From: a virus
Reading direction: 5' to 3' (one strand)
IMG/VR virus record: IMGVR_UViG_3300025154_000033
Span: 1 to 40,635 of that record
Length of the DNA stretch: 40,635 nt
Of the stretch, positions 31,703-39,252 are shown piece by piece; positions within the stretch are counted from its first letter, which is position 1, and each line of letters begins with the position of its first letter. The translations under genes and the position numbers were made by a program. The notes under the pieces are model-generated. The model was not told the origin of the DNA. It saw nothing but the letters and a program-made list of their open reading frames with translations, and did not search any database.

Positions 31703-32125
31703 ATGTTTTACAAACTCGACACAATAAATCAGCAAATAGTGTGTGCACCTAATGCGGTCTACGGCCCCGGATACACGCTGAGCAAAAACGACCCTGACGA
31801 CTCAGTGACGAAAACTGGGATCACCGACGGCTGGAAGTGGTTTACCACCGATACCGAAGCATATCTGTATTTCGGGCTGGTTGTTGGCGATGACCCGTGG
31901 ACAATCAGCCCAATGCAAGCAAAAATGGCACTGTTGCAGGCTGGGTTGTTGGATGACGTTGAAACATTCATTGCTGAAGCATCGCGAGACATTCAGATTG
32001 CGTGGGAGTACGCATCCGAGTTTAAACGGACATCCCCGCTTTTGTTGAGTCTTTCGGAACTTTTGGGCCTTACGTCAACTCAACTCGATGAACTTTTCGC
32101 CCTCGCCAAAGGGATAGAGGTATAA
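31703..32125 (+). CDS. Tail fibre assembly / accessory protein
   Basis: 140 residues after AAGGAGG. The C-terminal two thirds (WTISPMQAKMALLQAGLLDD, ASRDIQIAWEYASEFKRTSP, LGLTSTQLDELFALAKGI) match short proteins that follow fibre genes in many phages: a P-QAK-L helix, IAWE, then QLDELF. These are treated as fibre chaperones or fibre-end proteins. The N-terminal part has strand-rich sequence. Directly follows the LRR-like fibre gene. Confidence 0.7.
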   Translation: MFYKLDTINQQIVCAPNAVYGPGYTLSKNDPDDSVTKTGITDGWKWFTTDTEAYLYFGLVVGDDPWTISPMQAKMALLQAGLLDDVETFIAEASRDIQIAWEYASEFKRTSPLLLSLSELLGLTSTQLDELFALAKGIEV

Positions 32126-32251
32126 ATGCACGCGCAATTTAGATCGGCATATATTTCAGGGTTAATTCAGTTCCGGCCAGCCTTTTTTGATTTGACGGTG
32201 GGTGGGCTCACTCCAAAATGTTTGAGGTTTGATTTCAATTTGTGGAGTTAA
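32126..32251 (+). CDS. 41-residue protein
   Basis: ATG 32126 lies one base after the previous stop, with AGAGG five bases upstream, so initiation is plausible. The product (FRSAYISGLIQFRPAFFDLT, GGLTPKCLRFDFNLWS) is aromatic-rich and not clearly membrane-spanning. It overlaps the next gene's ribosome binding site. No family recognised. It may be a genuine microprotein or a leader. Confidence 0.45.
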   Translation: MHAQFRSAYISGLIQFRPAFFDLTVGGLTPKCLRFDFNLWS

Positions 32252-32256
32252 AAGTT

Positions 32257-32505
32257 GTGCAATGGCCGGTTATAAAATCAAACTGCCTTACTTACGTTTT
32301 GAATAAAATTCGTAAGGAAGGTGGAGGCATGATTATTTACAAATCAGAGTTTGGTTGGTGGCCTCATTTTCAACATGTATCAAAAACGGGGCTTGTAACC
32401 GAACTCAACCCTGACGGCCCAAAATCAAAACGCAGAATCCCACCGTTATTTTTTTATGGCAAAGTTAACATTGTTGGCTTAATATTAAAAAAGACAACCG
32501 AATAA
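32257..32505 (+). CDS. Conserved phage protein, 82 residues
   Basis: I start at GTG 32257, which has GGAG nine bases upstream; GTG 32242 is in frame but lacks a good site. The sequence (SNCLTYVLNKIRKEGGGMII, KSEFGWWPHFQHV, RRIPPLFFYGKVNIVGLIL) matches a phage protein type with NCLxYxL, RxEGG, PHF and PPLxFxG landmarks. Function unknown; it usually occurs near lysis or late tail genes. Confidence 0.7.
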   Translation: MQWPVIKSNCLTYVLNKIRKEGGGMIIYKSEFGWWPHFQHVSKTGLVTELNPDGPKSKRRIPPLFFYGKVNIVGLILKKTTE

Positions 32506-32518
32506 AGGAAAGGTTACT

Positions 32519-32716
32519 ATGTTGGAAAAATTAATTAAATGGTTATTGGGCGATAAAATGACCTCCAGCGTAGTCGGGCTTTTGGTCGGTGCAGCAACGG
32601 GTGCCGCTGCTGCATCGGCAACCGGAAACGCCGACAACAAAACGTTGATTATCGGAGCCGTTGGCGGGGCACTTTCCGCTGTTGCCGGTGCTGGTGGCCG
32701 AGGAAAAGGGGAATAA
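32519..32716 (+). CDS. Gly/Ala-rich membrane protein, holin candidate
   Basis: 65 residues after GGAAAGG. LEKLIKWLLGDKM is an amphipathic start, then two Gly/Ala-rich hydrophobic stretches (VVGLLVGAATGAAAASAT and IIGAVGGALSAVAGAG) and a basic Gly-rich end. GxxxG-type packing and the two small segments fit a small holin or membrane-oligomerising peptide. It stops one codon before the DUF1353 gene. Confidence 0.6.
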   Translation: MLEKLIKWLLGDKMTSSVVGLLVGAATGAAAASATGNADNKTLIIGAVGGALSAVAGAGGRGKGE

Positions 32717-33082
32717 ATGGCATCCTCAGGTATCATTGTTTATATGTGTACGGTTCCGGGCAAGCCTTTACACAGGAGGCTTATCAAACCCTTACCTTTA
32801 ATTAAACAGGACGGAACCTGGGATTTTATCCCTATCGGTTTTGAATCAGATGGTTCAAGCACTCCGTTTTTGCTTCAGGGGATTTTTCCACGGCATCAAC
32901 ACCCTATTGCTTTTTTCAGGCATGACTGGCGATGCCGAAATGCAAAAAATAAAAAAGAGCGCGCATGGGCCGACAAAGAATTTAAAAAGGATGTTGCAAA
33001 AACTAGCTGGAAAATAACAGCTTTGATCGGTTATGCTGGTGTTAGAATTGGAGCATTTTTCGGGGTTGGAAGTAACTTTTAA
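32717..33082 (+). CDS. DUF1353 protein
   Basis: 121 residues; ATG directly follows the previous TAA. The conserved DUF1353 landmarks are present: FIPIGFESDGSSTPFLLQGIF, then AFFRHDWRC, ERAWADKEF and a hydrophobic end ALIGYAGVRIGAF. The HDW and D residues could bind a metal, and the family is suspected to act on the cell envelope during late infection, though that is not proven. It is close to the terminase genes. Confidence 0.8.
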   Translation: MASSGIIVYMCTVPGKPLHRRLIKPLPLIKQDGTWDFIPIGFESDGSSTPFLLQGIFPRHQHPIAFFRHDWRCRNAKNKKERAWADKEFKKDVAKTSWKITALIGYAGVRIGAFFGVGSNF

Positions 33083-33103
33083 AGTCAATCTGTGGGCATT
33101 GCA

Positions 33104-33568
33104 ATGAGCGAACTTGAGGAAAAGAAAAGACAATTTGCCGAAGCTTTGCGACTCGACATTTATGAGCCGATGAAAGCCGGTATGCTGTGCTTTCCTCTTG
33201 ATTTTCCGAAGGCGGCACAAGCAGCAAGCCAATGGCCGAATGATCCTTTTGTAAAAGCTGAATTAAAAAGACTAGATGAGGAAGCCGAAGAAGAAAAACT
33301 TTTGACTTTGCCTGATAAACTAAAACACGCTTTATCGGTTTGGGTTATGGCAAATGACGAAAAAATTGACCCGAAAGAACGACTGACTGCCCACAAATTA
33401 TATGCGGAAATGATGGAGCATATCCCCAAACCGCAGCCGGCGAATGTCAATGTCAACGTTGATAATCGGCGAGTGATGCTAATTAATGAAATGCCTTCGC
33501 TTGATGTTTGGGAACAAAAGGCAATCGAACAACAAGAAACTATAATTAATGCGTCAACGAGTCATTAA
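33104..33568 (+). CDS. terS: Terminase small subunit
   Basis: 154 residues from ATG 33104. It lies directly before and overlaps the large subunit by 20 bases, the usual arrangement. Central helices (DKLKHALSVWVMANDEKIDP, KERLTAHKLYAEMMEHI) and a final region (VNVDNRRVMLINEMPS) resemble small terminases of podo- and siphoviruses. It should bind the packaging start site on DNA. There is no clear N-terminal HTH, so identification rests on position and overall pattern. A TGTGGGCA site is six bases upstream of the ATG (33091-33098) and another lies inside (33388). Confidence 0.72.
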   Translation: MSELEEKKRQFAEALRLDIYEPMKAGMLCFPLDFPKAAQAASQWPNDPFVKAELKRLDEEAEEEKLLTLPDKLKHALSVWVMANDEKIDPKERLTAHKLYAEMMEHIPKPQPANVNVNVDNRRVMLINEMPSLDVWEQKAIEQQETIINASTSH

Positions 33569-35060
33569 TGGAGAGCAATTTGATATTGTTTGGGAGCCGA
33601 TACCCGGATCAAGTCAAGCTATCGCTTTAAGTTCCCCGTGCCACCATATCCTTTATCATGGGACGCGCGGGCCGGGCAAAACGATTACCCAATTGATGAG
33701 GTTTCGGGCGCGGGTTGGTTTGGGCTATGGGTCTTACTGGCGTGGCGTTATCTTTGACAAAGAATTTAAGAACTTAGGTGATTTAGTCGCGCAGTCAAAA
33801 CGCTTTTTTAATGCGTTTGGCGACGGAGCAAAATTTCACGAATCCGCCTCGGATTATAAATGGGTTTGGCCTACTGGTGAGGAATTACTTTTTCGGCATG
33901 TCAAAAAGCTTAGTGATTATGACGGTTTTCACGGCTGGGAACTGCCGTTTATTGGCTGGAACGAGTTGACAAAACATGCAACCGCTGACCTTTATGACAA
34001 AATGATGTCGACAAATCGGTCGAGTTTTGTTCCGGAACTTCATAACTCAAATTTACCACCCATTCCTTTGGAAGTATTTTCGACAACAAATCCAAGCGGA
34101 CCGGGTCACAATTGGGTGCGGCGACGTTTTATTAATCCGGCTAAAAATGGAAAAGTTGTTAGAACGACAACGCGAGTTTTTAATCCGCAAACGCAGCAAG
34201 ATGAAGATATAACAAAAACTCAGGTGGCTATATTTGGCAGCTATCGAGAAAACATATATCTGGCCCCCGAATATATTGCCGAACTCGATCGACTGACGGC
34301 TTCAGATATTAATTTGCGTGAGGCTTGGCTTCATGGGAATTGGGATGTTACGTCAGGTGGGGCGCTTGATGATCTTTGGAAAAAGGAGATCCACATTTTG
34401 CCCCGGTTTGTTGTCCCTCGAAACTGGCATATTGACAGGTCGTTTGACTGGGGCAGCTCGCATCCTTTTTCTGTAGGCTGGTGGACTGAAGCAAACGGTG
34501 AAGAAGTTGAACTTTTAAATGGTAAAAAGATTTGCTTTCAGCCGGGGACCTTGATCCAGATTGCAGAATGGTACGGCACAAAAGAAATTGGCAGCAATAA
34601 GGGGTTGAAAATGTCTGCTGCTGATATTGCCGACGGTATCATCGAACGTGAAATTGAATTAATGAAAAGCGGATGGATTCAGTCGCAACCATGGCCCGGG
34701 CCGGCAGACAATCAAATTAGCGACGTTCGAGAAACGGACGTTGACACGATTGAAAAGAAAATGGGAGACAAGGGTGTCAGGTGGACCCCTAGTGATAAAA
34801 GTCCGGGTTCAAGGCGCAACGGTTTACAGCTCATTCGGGACCGGCTGCAAGCGTCCGTAACCAAAGAAGGACCGGCGCTTTACTTTATGCAAAATTGCAC
34901 AGGCTCAATTGAAACATTGCCAACTTTGCCTAGGGATGATATTAAAATAGATGATGTCGACAGCGCTGCCGAAGACCACTGTTACGACATGGTACGCTAT
35001 CGCGTTTTAAAAGGCTCAAATAGAATAGCTAAAAAAATCAAAACAACAATGCCAAATTAA
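33549..35060 (+). CDS. terL: Terminase large subunit
   Basis: 503 residues. ATPase: Walker A GTRGPGKT (38-45), Walker B FIGWNEL (N138 E139), coupling motif STTNPSG (178-184). Nuclease: IDRSFDWGSSHP (D300), GPADNQISD, and a late DHCYDMVRY. All core motifs look intact, so the packaging motor and headful or cos cutting nuclease are functional. It resembles terminases paired with DUF4055 portals. It ends at a strong bidirectional terminator (35062-35081). Confidence 0.95.
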   Translation: MRQRVINGEQFDIVWEPIPGSSQAIALSSPCHHILYHGTRGPGKTITQLMRFRARVGLGYGSYWRGVIFDKEFKNLGDLVAQSKRFFNAFGDGAKFHESASDYKWVWPTGEELLFRHVKKLSDYDGFHGWELPFIGWNELTKHATADLYDKMMSTNRSSFVPELHNSNLPPIPLEVFSTTNPSGPGHNWVRRRFINPAKNGKVVRTTTRVFNPQTQQDEDITKTQVAIFGSYRENIYLAPEYIAELDRLTASDINLREAWLHGNWDVTSGGALDDLWKKEIHILPRFVVPRNWHIDRSFDWGSSHPFSVGWWTEANGEEVELLNGKKICFQPGTLIQIAEWYGTKEIGSNKGLKMSAADIADGIIEREIELMKSGWIQSQPWPGPADNQISDVRETDVDTIEKKMGDKGVRWTPSDKSPGSRRNGLQLIRDRLQASVTKEGPALYFMQNCTGSIETLPTLPRDDIKIDDVDSAAEDHCYDMVRYRVLKGSNRIAKKIKTTMPN

Positions 35061-35061
35061 A

Positions 35062-35081
35062 AAAGCCCCCGAAGGGGCTTT
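35062..35081. terminator. Bidirectional intrinsic terminator
   Basis: AAAGCCCC-cgaa-GGGGCTTT: a perfect 8-bp stem with a four-base loop, followed by TGTTT on the + strand. On the - strand the stem is followed by TTTTTTAA. It separates the terminase gene from the opposite-facing gene at 35084-35296. Confidence 0.92.
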
Positions 35082-35083
35082 GT

Positions 35084-35296
35084 TTAAGCATTGAGTTTTT
35101 GGGCTAAGGCCACTGCGTCTTCGTATTTCATTCCGAGGTTTCCACCTGGGCCACGATGACCGTATATATCGTTGGTGTATTTGTATTTCCCGGTTTTTTC
35201 GTTAAGGTCGTATTTCCTGACGTGATAATATTTGGTGGAAAAAATTTGGTTAAAAACGGCCACTCGGTACACGCTTTTTTTAAGTTCGTGTTTCAT
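35084..35296 (-). CDS. Reversed moron-like gene 1
   Basis: 70 residues from ATG 35296 (GGAG and an eight-base spacer); an upstream in-frame start lacks support. The protein is basic at the start (KHELKKSVYRVAVFN) and ends YGHRGPGGNLGMKYEDAVAL with AQKLNA. It looks like a small folded domain, but no family is recognised. It faces against the late operon, with its own promoter (35344-35372) and shared terminator (35062), the definition of a moron. Host takeover or anti-defence is a guess. Confidence 0.75.
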   Translation of the reverse strand: MKHELKKSVYRVAVFNQIFSTKYYHVRKYDLNEKTGKYKYTNDIYGHRGPGGNLGMKYEDAVALAQKLNA

Positions 35297-35343
35297 TTTG
35301 AAGACTCCTTTTTTGTTTGTTGTTTTGTTTCCTTCTTGACTAA

Positions 35344-35372
35344 ACAATATCAAAGTTAAGCTTAACTGTCAA
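35344..35372 (-). promoter_or_regulatory. Promoter of reversed gene 1, with palindromic operator
   Basis: On the - strand: TTGACA (35372-35367), 17 bases, TATTGT (35349-35344). AGTTAAGCTTAACT at 35354-35367 is a perfect 14-bp palindrome filling most of the spacer and touching the -35, an ideal place for a repressor. The stretch TTAACTTTG next to the -10 is shared with the promoter at 40501. Confidence 0.8.
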
Positions 35373-35415
35373 GCAATTATTTTTTAAAAGTTAAATTTAT
35401 TTTTGAGGTTAATTT

Positions 35416-36810
35416 ATGCCGAATGTAGCTTTTATCAGAAACGAGCTAAAAAACAAATTAGCCTCATATTATTTGATTCGTGATTGTATCGAGGGTGAGC
35501 AAAAAATAAAGGCCGGCAAAACTAAATATCTGCCAATGCCGAATGCCTCTGACACGTCGATTGAAAATCAAACCCGATACAAAGCCTATGTTGAAAGGGC
35601 TGTTTTTTACAACGTCACGCAACGGACGCTTGAAGGACTTGTCGGTCAAGTCTTCGCAAAACCTGCGGAAATTGAAATTTCCCCCATCCTTGATACGGTC
35701 AAAGATGACGCAAACGGATCTGGCATAAGTCTCGAACAGGTCGCAAAGCGGGCTTTATCGCTTAACGTGTCCTTTGGGCGTGCCGGTGTTCTGGTTGATT
35801 ATCCGGCGACCGACACGCCGGCTTCTCGTGCTGATATTATCAACGGCGACATTCGGCCAACAATCGAAACTTACAATCCTTGGGATATTATCAACTGGCG
35901 TACCATTGCCAGGGGAGCGAAAGAGATTCTTTCCCTTGTTGTTCTTCATGAGGATTTCGTTTACTCAGACGACGGCTTCGAAATGAAGACCGGTGAGCAA
36001 TGGCGGGTTTTGCGGCTCGAAAATGACTTGACTTATAAAGTTGAGGTATGGCGCAAGGGGGAAGCGGATTTTTCAATTGTTGAGCAATATTATCCGAAAG
36101 ATTCGACTGGAAATTATATTCGAGAAATTCCTTTTACGTTTATCGGATCAAAAAACAACGATTCTGAAATTGATGAAGCCCCGTTGTATTCGATAGCTTC
36201 ATTAAATATTGCTCATTACAGAAACTCGGCTGACTACGAAGAAAGTTGTTTCATGGTTGGCCAACCGACACCAATTTTCACCGGTTTAACCGAAGCCTGG
36301 GTCAAAAACGTGCTGGATGGTGTGATTGCCCTCGGCTCCCGTGGCTCAATCCCGTTACCTGTCGGAGCGTCTGCCTCACTGCTGCAAGCAGAGCCTAACA
36401 GCATGCCAATGGAAGCGATGACAGCCAAAGAGCGTCAAATGGTGGCGCTCGGTGCTAAGCTGGTTGAGCAAGCACAGGTTCAGCGAACGGCAACCGAAGC
36501 GGGGCTTGAAAACGCAAGCGAAAGCTCAATCCTGGCAAGCTGCACCAACAACGTTTCGGCAGCAATTAAATGGGCACTTGAATGGTGTGGTGTGTTTGTG
36601 GGCAACTTTGAGCCAGTGATTTTTAAACTTAATTCGGAATTTAATGTTAACGTTTACGACGCACAAATCGCCGTCGCCAAGCAGGGCGAAGTCAGTCTCG
36701 GGTTGACCGCCAAAGCCGATTATCGTTCATGGCTTCGCAAAGTTGGTCAACTCGACCCCGAGCGAACCGACGAAATGATCGATAGTGAAGCCGAAGTTGA
36801 GATTATTTAA
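35416..36810 (+). CDS. Portal protein (DUF4055 type)
   Basis: 464 residues. IRDCIEGEQKIKAGKTKYLPM near the start, YVERAVFYNVTQRTLEGLVGQVF, then YNPWDIINWRT and a long helical stem region are typical of DUF4055 portal proteins, with the C-terminal AKADYRSWLRKVGQLDPERT. It forms the ring through which DNA is packaged and to which connectors bind. One TGTGGGCA site is at 36597. It opens the head operon after the reversed gene. Confidence 0.9.
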   Translation: MPNVAFIRNELKNKLASYYLIRDCIEGEQKIKAGKTKYLPMPNASDTSIENQTRYKAYVERAVFYNVTQRTLEGLVGQVFAKPAEIEISPILDTVKDDANGSGISLEQVAKRALSLNVSFGRAGVLVDYPATDTPASRADIINGDIRPTIETYNPWDIINWRTIARGAKEILSLVVLHEDFVYSDDGFEMKTGEQWRVLRLENDLTYKVEVWRKGEADFSIVEQYYPKDSTGNYIREIPFTFIGSKNNDSEIDEAPLYSIASLNIAHYRNSADYEESCFMVGQPTPIFTGLTEAWVKNVLDGVIALGSRGSIPLPVGASASLLQAEPNSMPMEAMTAKERQMVALGAKLVEQAQVQRTATEAGLENASESSILASCTNNVSAAIKWALEWCGVFVGNFEPVIFKLNSEFNVNVYDAQIAVAKQGEVSLGLTAKADYRSWLRKVGQLDPERTDEMIDSEAEVEII

Positions 36811-36828
36811 ATTATTTTGTGAGGAAAA

Positions 36829-37149
36829 ATGAAAATTCCAAAGCGATTTAAACTAATGGGCGCATCAATCGAAGTTGTTGAAAACCCTCGCTTGATGCAA
36901 GACAGACATTGGGCGGGTTGCTGTGATTACGAAAATCACAAAATTGAAATCTTGCCTATAAGCGAAATTTATGCTGCTTCACAAACAAAATTAGAGCAAA
37001 CTTTTTGTCACGAACTTACCCATTTTTTGCTACATGCTTCGGGCGGCTGCGTGAACGCTGAGCTGAAAGATTACATTCATACGAATGAAGAATTTGTTGA
37101 GTTGCTTGGATGTTTGATCCATCAAGTTTTTGATACAATGGAATATTAA
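36829..37149 (+). CDS. HExxH metallopeptidase-like protein in the head operon
   Basis: 106 residues after GAGG. The first half is strand-like (KIPKRFKLMGASIEVVENP, YENHKIEILP) and leads to QTFCHELTHFLLHASG, a clear zincin HELTH (61-65). NEEFVELLGCLIHQ follows and could supply the third ligand (Glu or His). It resembles the small phage metallopeptidases of the ImmA/IrrE or SprT-like type. Its location between portal and Mu F-like head gene, with no serine-type prohead protease seen elsewhere, raises the possibility that it matures head proteins. That is inference. Confidence 0.75.
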   Translation: MKIPKRFKLMGASIEVVENPRLMQDRHWAGCCDYENHKIEILPISEIYAASQTKLEQTFCHELTHFLLHASGGCVNAELKDYIHTNEEFVELLGCLIHQVFDTMEY

Positions 37150-38157
37150 ATGCCTAATTCAATCTCACAAACATTAACCCGACACCAAATATTTATCCAG
37201 CGTTACGGCGGAAGTGAGTTTAAAAAACTCACTCCGGTTTTGCGCCAAATGTTAAAAGATATTAAAACAACGATGCAAAACGCACCCCCGAATCAAGTCA
37301 CACGATTGATGCAAATTGAAACGGAAATACGCTTAATTATTGGTAACGCTGCTGGTAAAATATCTCAGAAACTTTTACAATCCGCGAACGATTTAATTAA
37401 ATACGAATCGGGTTTTACAAATCGTTTTCTTGACGGTTTCATGACGGTTAAAAGTGCCGGCGTTGATTTGTATCAGCTTCAAGCGGTCGTTACAGCCGCA
37501 CCCATGAAACTTTTAAAAGGATCGAGTTTTAATAATCAAACCATTGAGCAAGCAATTAATCATTTTGCAGGTACGATTGAAAACGATATTTTGCAAAAAG
37601 TGCGAATGGGGATTGTTTCAGGGCAAACAACGCCGGAAATCACAAAGCAAATCGCAAGCCAAATCCAAACACGAACAGTTAAACAGGCCGAAGCACTGGC
37701 ACGAACAACGATTAATCACGTCGCAAGTGAAACACGAAATCAAGTTATAAAAGAAAATTCCAATTTGTTCGACGGTGAAAGATTTGTCGCGACGCTTGAC
37801 GGGCGAACGACGGTAACTTGTGCCGGCTTTGACGGCCAAAAATTTGATGTTGGCGAAGGTCCAATGCCGCCTTTGCATTGGAATTGCAGGTCGACCCGCA
37901 TTCCTCTGGTCAAAGAATCCCTTCGAATTCCAGGCTTTACTATGGAGCGGGCTTCGATGACCGGGCCGGTTGATGCCAAAGAGACTTATGGTGGATTTCT
38001 CAAACGGCAGTCGAAAGAATTTCAAAATGAAGTCCTCGGACCAAAACGAGCGGCGTTGTTTCGGTCGGGCAAAGTTTCGATTTCTAATTTTACGGATGAT
38101 AACGGAAGAGTCCTTACATTAAAACAGCTTGCGGAAAAAGAGAATTTAGTTTTATAA
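37150..38157 (+). CDS. Mu F-like minor head protein (SPP1 gp7 family)
   Basis: 335 residues; ATG directly follows the previous stop. Helical N-terminal half, then the family core: ALARTTINHVASETRNQVI, FVATLDGRTTVTCAGFDGQKF and PPLHWNCRSTRIPL, whose C and H residues are the conserved Mu F-like signature. Proteins of this family sit inside the head near the portal and help DNA exit. GC is lower in the first half. The gene ends three bases before a TGTGGGCA-type site (38158). Confidence 0.9.
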   Translation: MPNSISQTLTRHQIFIQRYGGSEFKKLTPVLRQMLKDIKTTMQNAPPNQVTRLMQIETEIRLIIGNAAGKISQKLLQSANDLIKYESGFTNRFLDGFMTVKSAGVDLYQLQAVVTAAPMKLLKGSSFNNQTIEQAINHFAGTIENDILQKVRMGIVSGQTTPEITKQIASQIQTRTVKQAEALARTTINHVASETRNQVIKENSNLFDGERFVATLDGRTTVTCAGFDGQKFDVGEGPMPPLHWNCRSTRIPLVKESLRIPGFTMERASMTGPVDAKETYGGFLKRQSKEFQNEVLGPKRAALFRSGKVSISNFTDDNGRVLTLKQLAEKENLVL

Positions 38158-38164
38158 TGCCCAC

Positions 38165-38180
38165 AAACTAACTATCAATT
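38165..38180 (+). repeat. 16-bp direct repeat flanking the DUF4406 gene, left copy
   Basis: AAACTAACTATCAATT occurs at 38165-38180 and again at 38495-38510, just outside both ends of the DUF4406 gene. The spacing (330 bases) is the gene plus its ribosome binding site. It may mark insertion or deletion of this gene by recombination. Confidence 0.9.
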
Positions 38181-38193
38181 TTTGGAGGAACAA

Positions 38194-38490
38194 GTGCGAG
38201 TTTACATTTCTGGGCCAATGACTGGGATTAAAGATTTTAATTACCCTCTGTTTAATTGTGTCGCTGAAAATTTGAGAGCTAAAGGCGTTGATGTTGAAAA
38301 CCCCGCCGAGGGTGATTTTAAAAAGGAAATGAGTTGGGAAGATTACATGAAACTGGCCATTGGAAAGCTTGTTAAGTGTGATTCAATTTTAATGTTGCCT
38401 GGCTGGGAAAAATCAAAAGGGGCTAGGCTTGAATTTGTTTTAGCGCATTCGCTTGATTTTAAAATATCAACAATAGGCAATTTTACGTAA
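38194..38490 (+). CDS. DUF4406 nucleoside 2-deoxyribosyltransferase-like protein
   Basis: 98 residues. I start at GTG 38194, five bases after GGAGG; a TTG at 38182 overlaps the ribosome binding site. VYISGPMTG (2-10), YPLFNCVAENLRAKG, NPAEGD, SWEDYMKLAIGKLVKCDSIL, LPGWEKSKGARLE are the DUF4406 landmarks. The family has the nucleoside deoxyribosyltransferase fold, and GARLE carries the likely catalytic Glu. The role in phages is unclear; modified-base scavenging is possible. It interrupts the head operon between two copies of a 16-bp direct repeat. Confidence 0.85.
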   Translation: MRVYISGPMTGIKDFNYPLFNCVAENLRAKGVDVENPAEGDFKKEMSWEDYMKLAIGKLVKCDSILMLPGWEKSKGARLEFVLAHSLDFKISTIGNFT

Positions 38491-38494
38491 CAAA

Positions 38495-38510
38495 AACTAA
38501 CTATCAATTC
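38495..38510 (+). repeat. 16-bp direct repeat flanking the DUF4406 gene, right copy
   Basis: Second copy of the repeat at 38165-38180. Here it also forms a small inverted repeat, TATCAAT and ATTGATA, around TCGGTGG, 22 bases before the scaffold gene's ribosome binding site. Confidence 0.9.
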
Positions 38511-38541
38511 GGTGGATTGATAACTTCAAGGAGGTTCCAAA

Positions 38542-39240
38542 ATGGCTTTGAAAAAGAAAATCACGAAAGCAGAATTTGAAAAACTCGCTGAACATTTCAA
38601 GGTTGAGTACAAAGAAGATGGCGAAAACTACATTCTCGACCTGGACGGCGAGGAAGACACCGGCGCGTTGAAACGGGCACTTGATCGAGAAAAACAGGAA
38701 GCCAAAGAAGCCAAGCAAGCTCTGAAAGATGCACAGAAAAAACTTGATGAACTTGACAACACTGACGCACGAAAACGTGGTGATATCGAAATGCTGGAGA
38801 AAAGTTGGAAAGCCAAACTTGAAGCCCGTGAAACTGAGCTTTCCGGCAAAATCGAAAAGTTACAAGGCGCGACAAAAAAGAGCCTTCTTGTAGGCACAGC
38901 TGATAAAATTGCAAGCGAAATTTCTACCGTTCCGGCTCTTATGGCTAAAGTAATCCGCGAAAGATTGCATGTCGATTTTGATGGCGAAGAAGCGACTTTG
39001 AAAGTTCTTGACGCGAATGGTCAAATTTCCGCCTTGACAATTGAAGAACTTAAAAAAGAGTTCTTGACAAATAAAGATTATGCCTCCATCATTACCGGAA
39101 GCAAAGCAACCGGGGGTGGTGCCTCCGGAGCAGATAAAAAAGGTGGCGGTGCCGCTCCCGATAGTCAAACCGATTTCAGCAAACAAAAACCTGAAAGTTT
39201 TGCTGAACATCTTAAAGCAAAAATCGAATCCAATAAATAA
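38542..39240 (+). CDS. Scaffolding protein
   Basis: 232 residues after AAGGAGG. A small N-terminal domain is followed by a long charged coiled coil (KRALDREKQEAKEAKQALKD, AQKKLDELDNTDARKRGDIE, to about residue 115), a second helical region and a Gly-rich, Lys-rich C-terminus ending FAEHLKAKIESNK. This is the usual form of phage capsid scaffolds, which direct coat assembly and leave the head. It lies directly before the coat gene. Confidence 0.88.
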   Translation: MALKKKITKAEFEKLAEHFKVEYKEDGENYILDLDGEEDTGALKRALDREKQEAKEAKQALKDAQKKLDELDNTDARKRGDIEMLEKSWKAKLEARETELSGKIEKLQGATKKSLLVGTADKIASEISTVPALMAKVIRERLHVDFDGEEATLKVLDANGQISALTIEELKKEFLTNKDYASIITGSKATGGGASGADKKGGGAAPDSQTDFSKQKPESFAEHLKAKIESNK

Positions 39241-39252
39241 GGAGCTTTAAAA

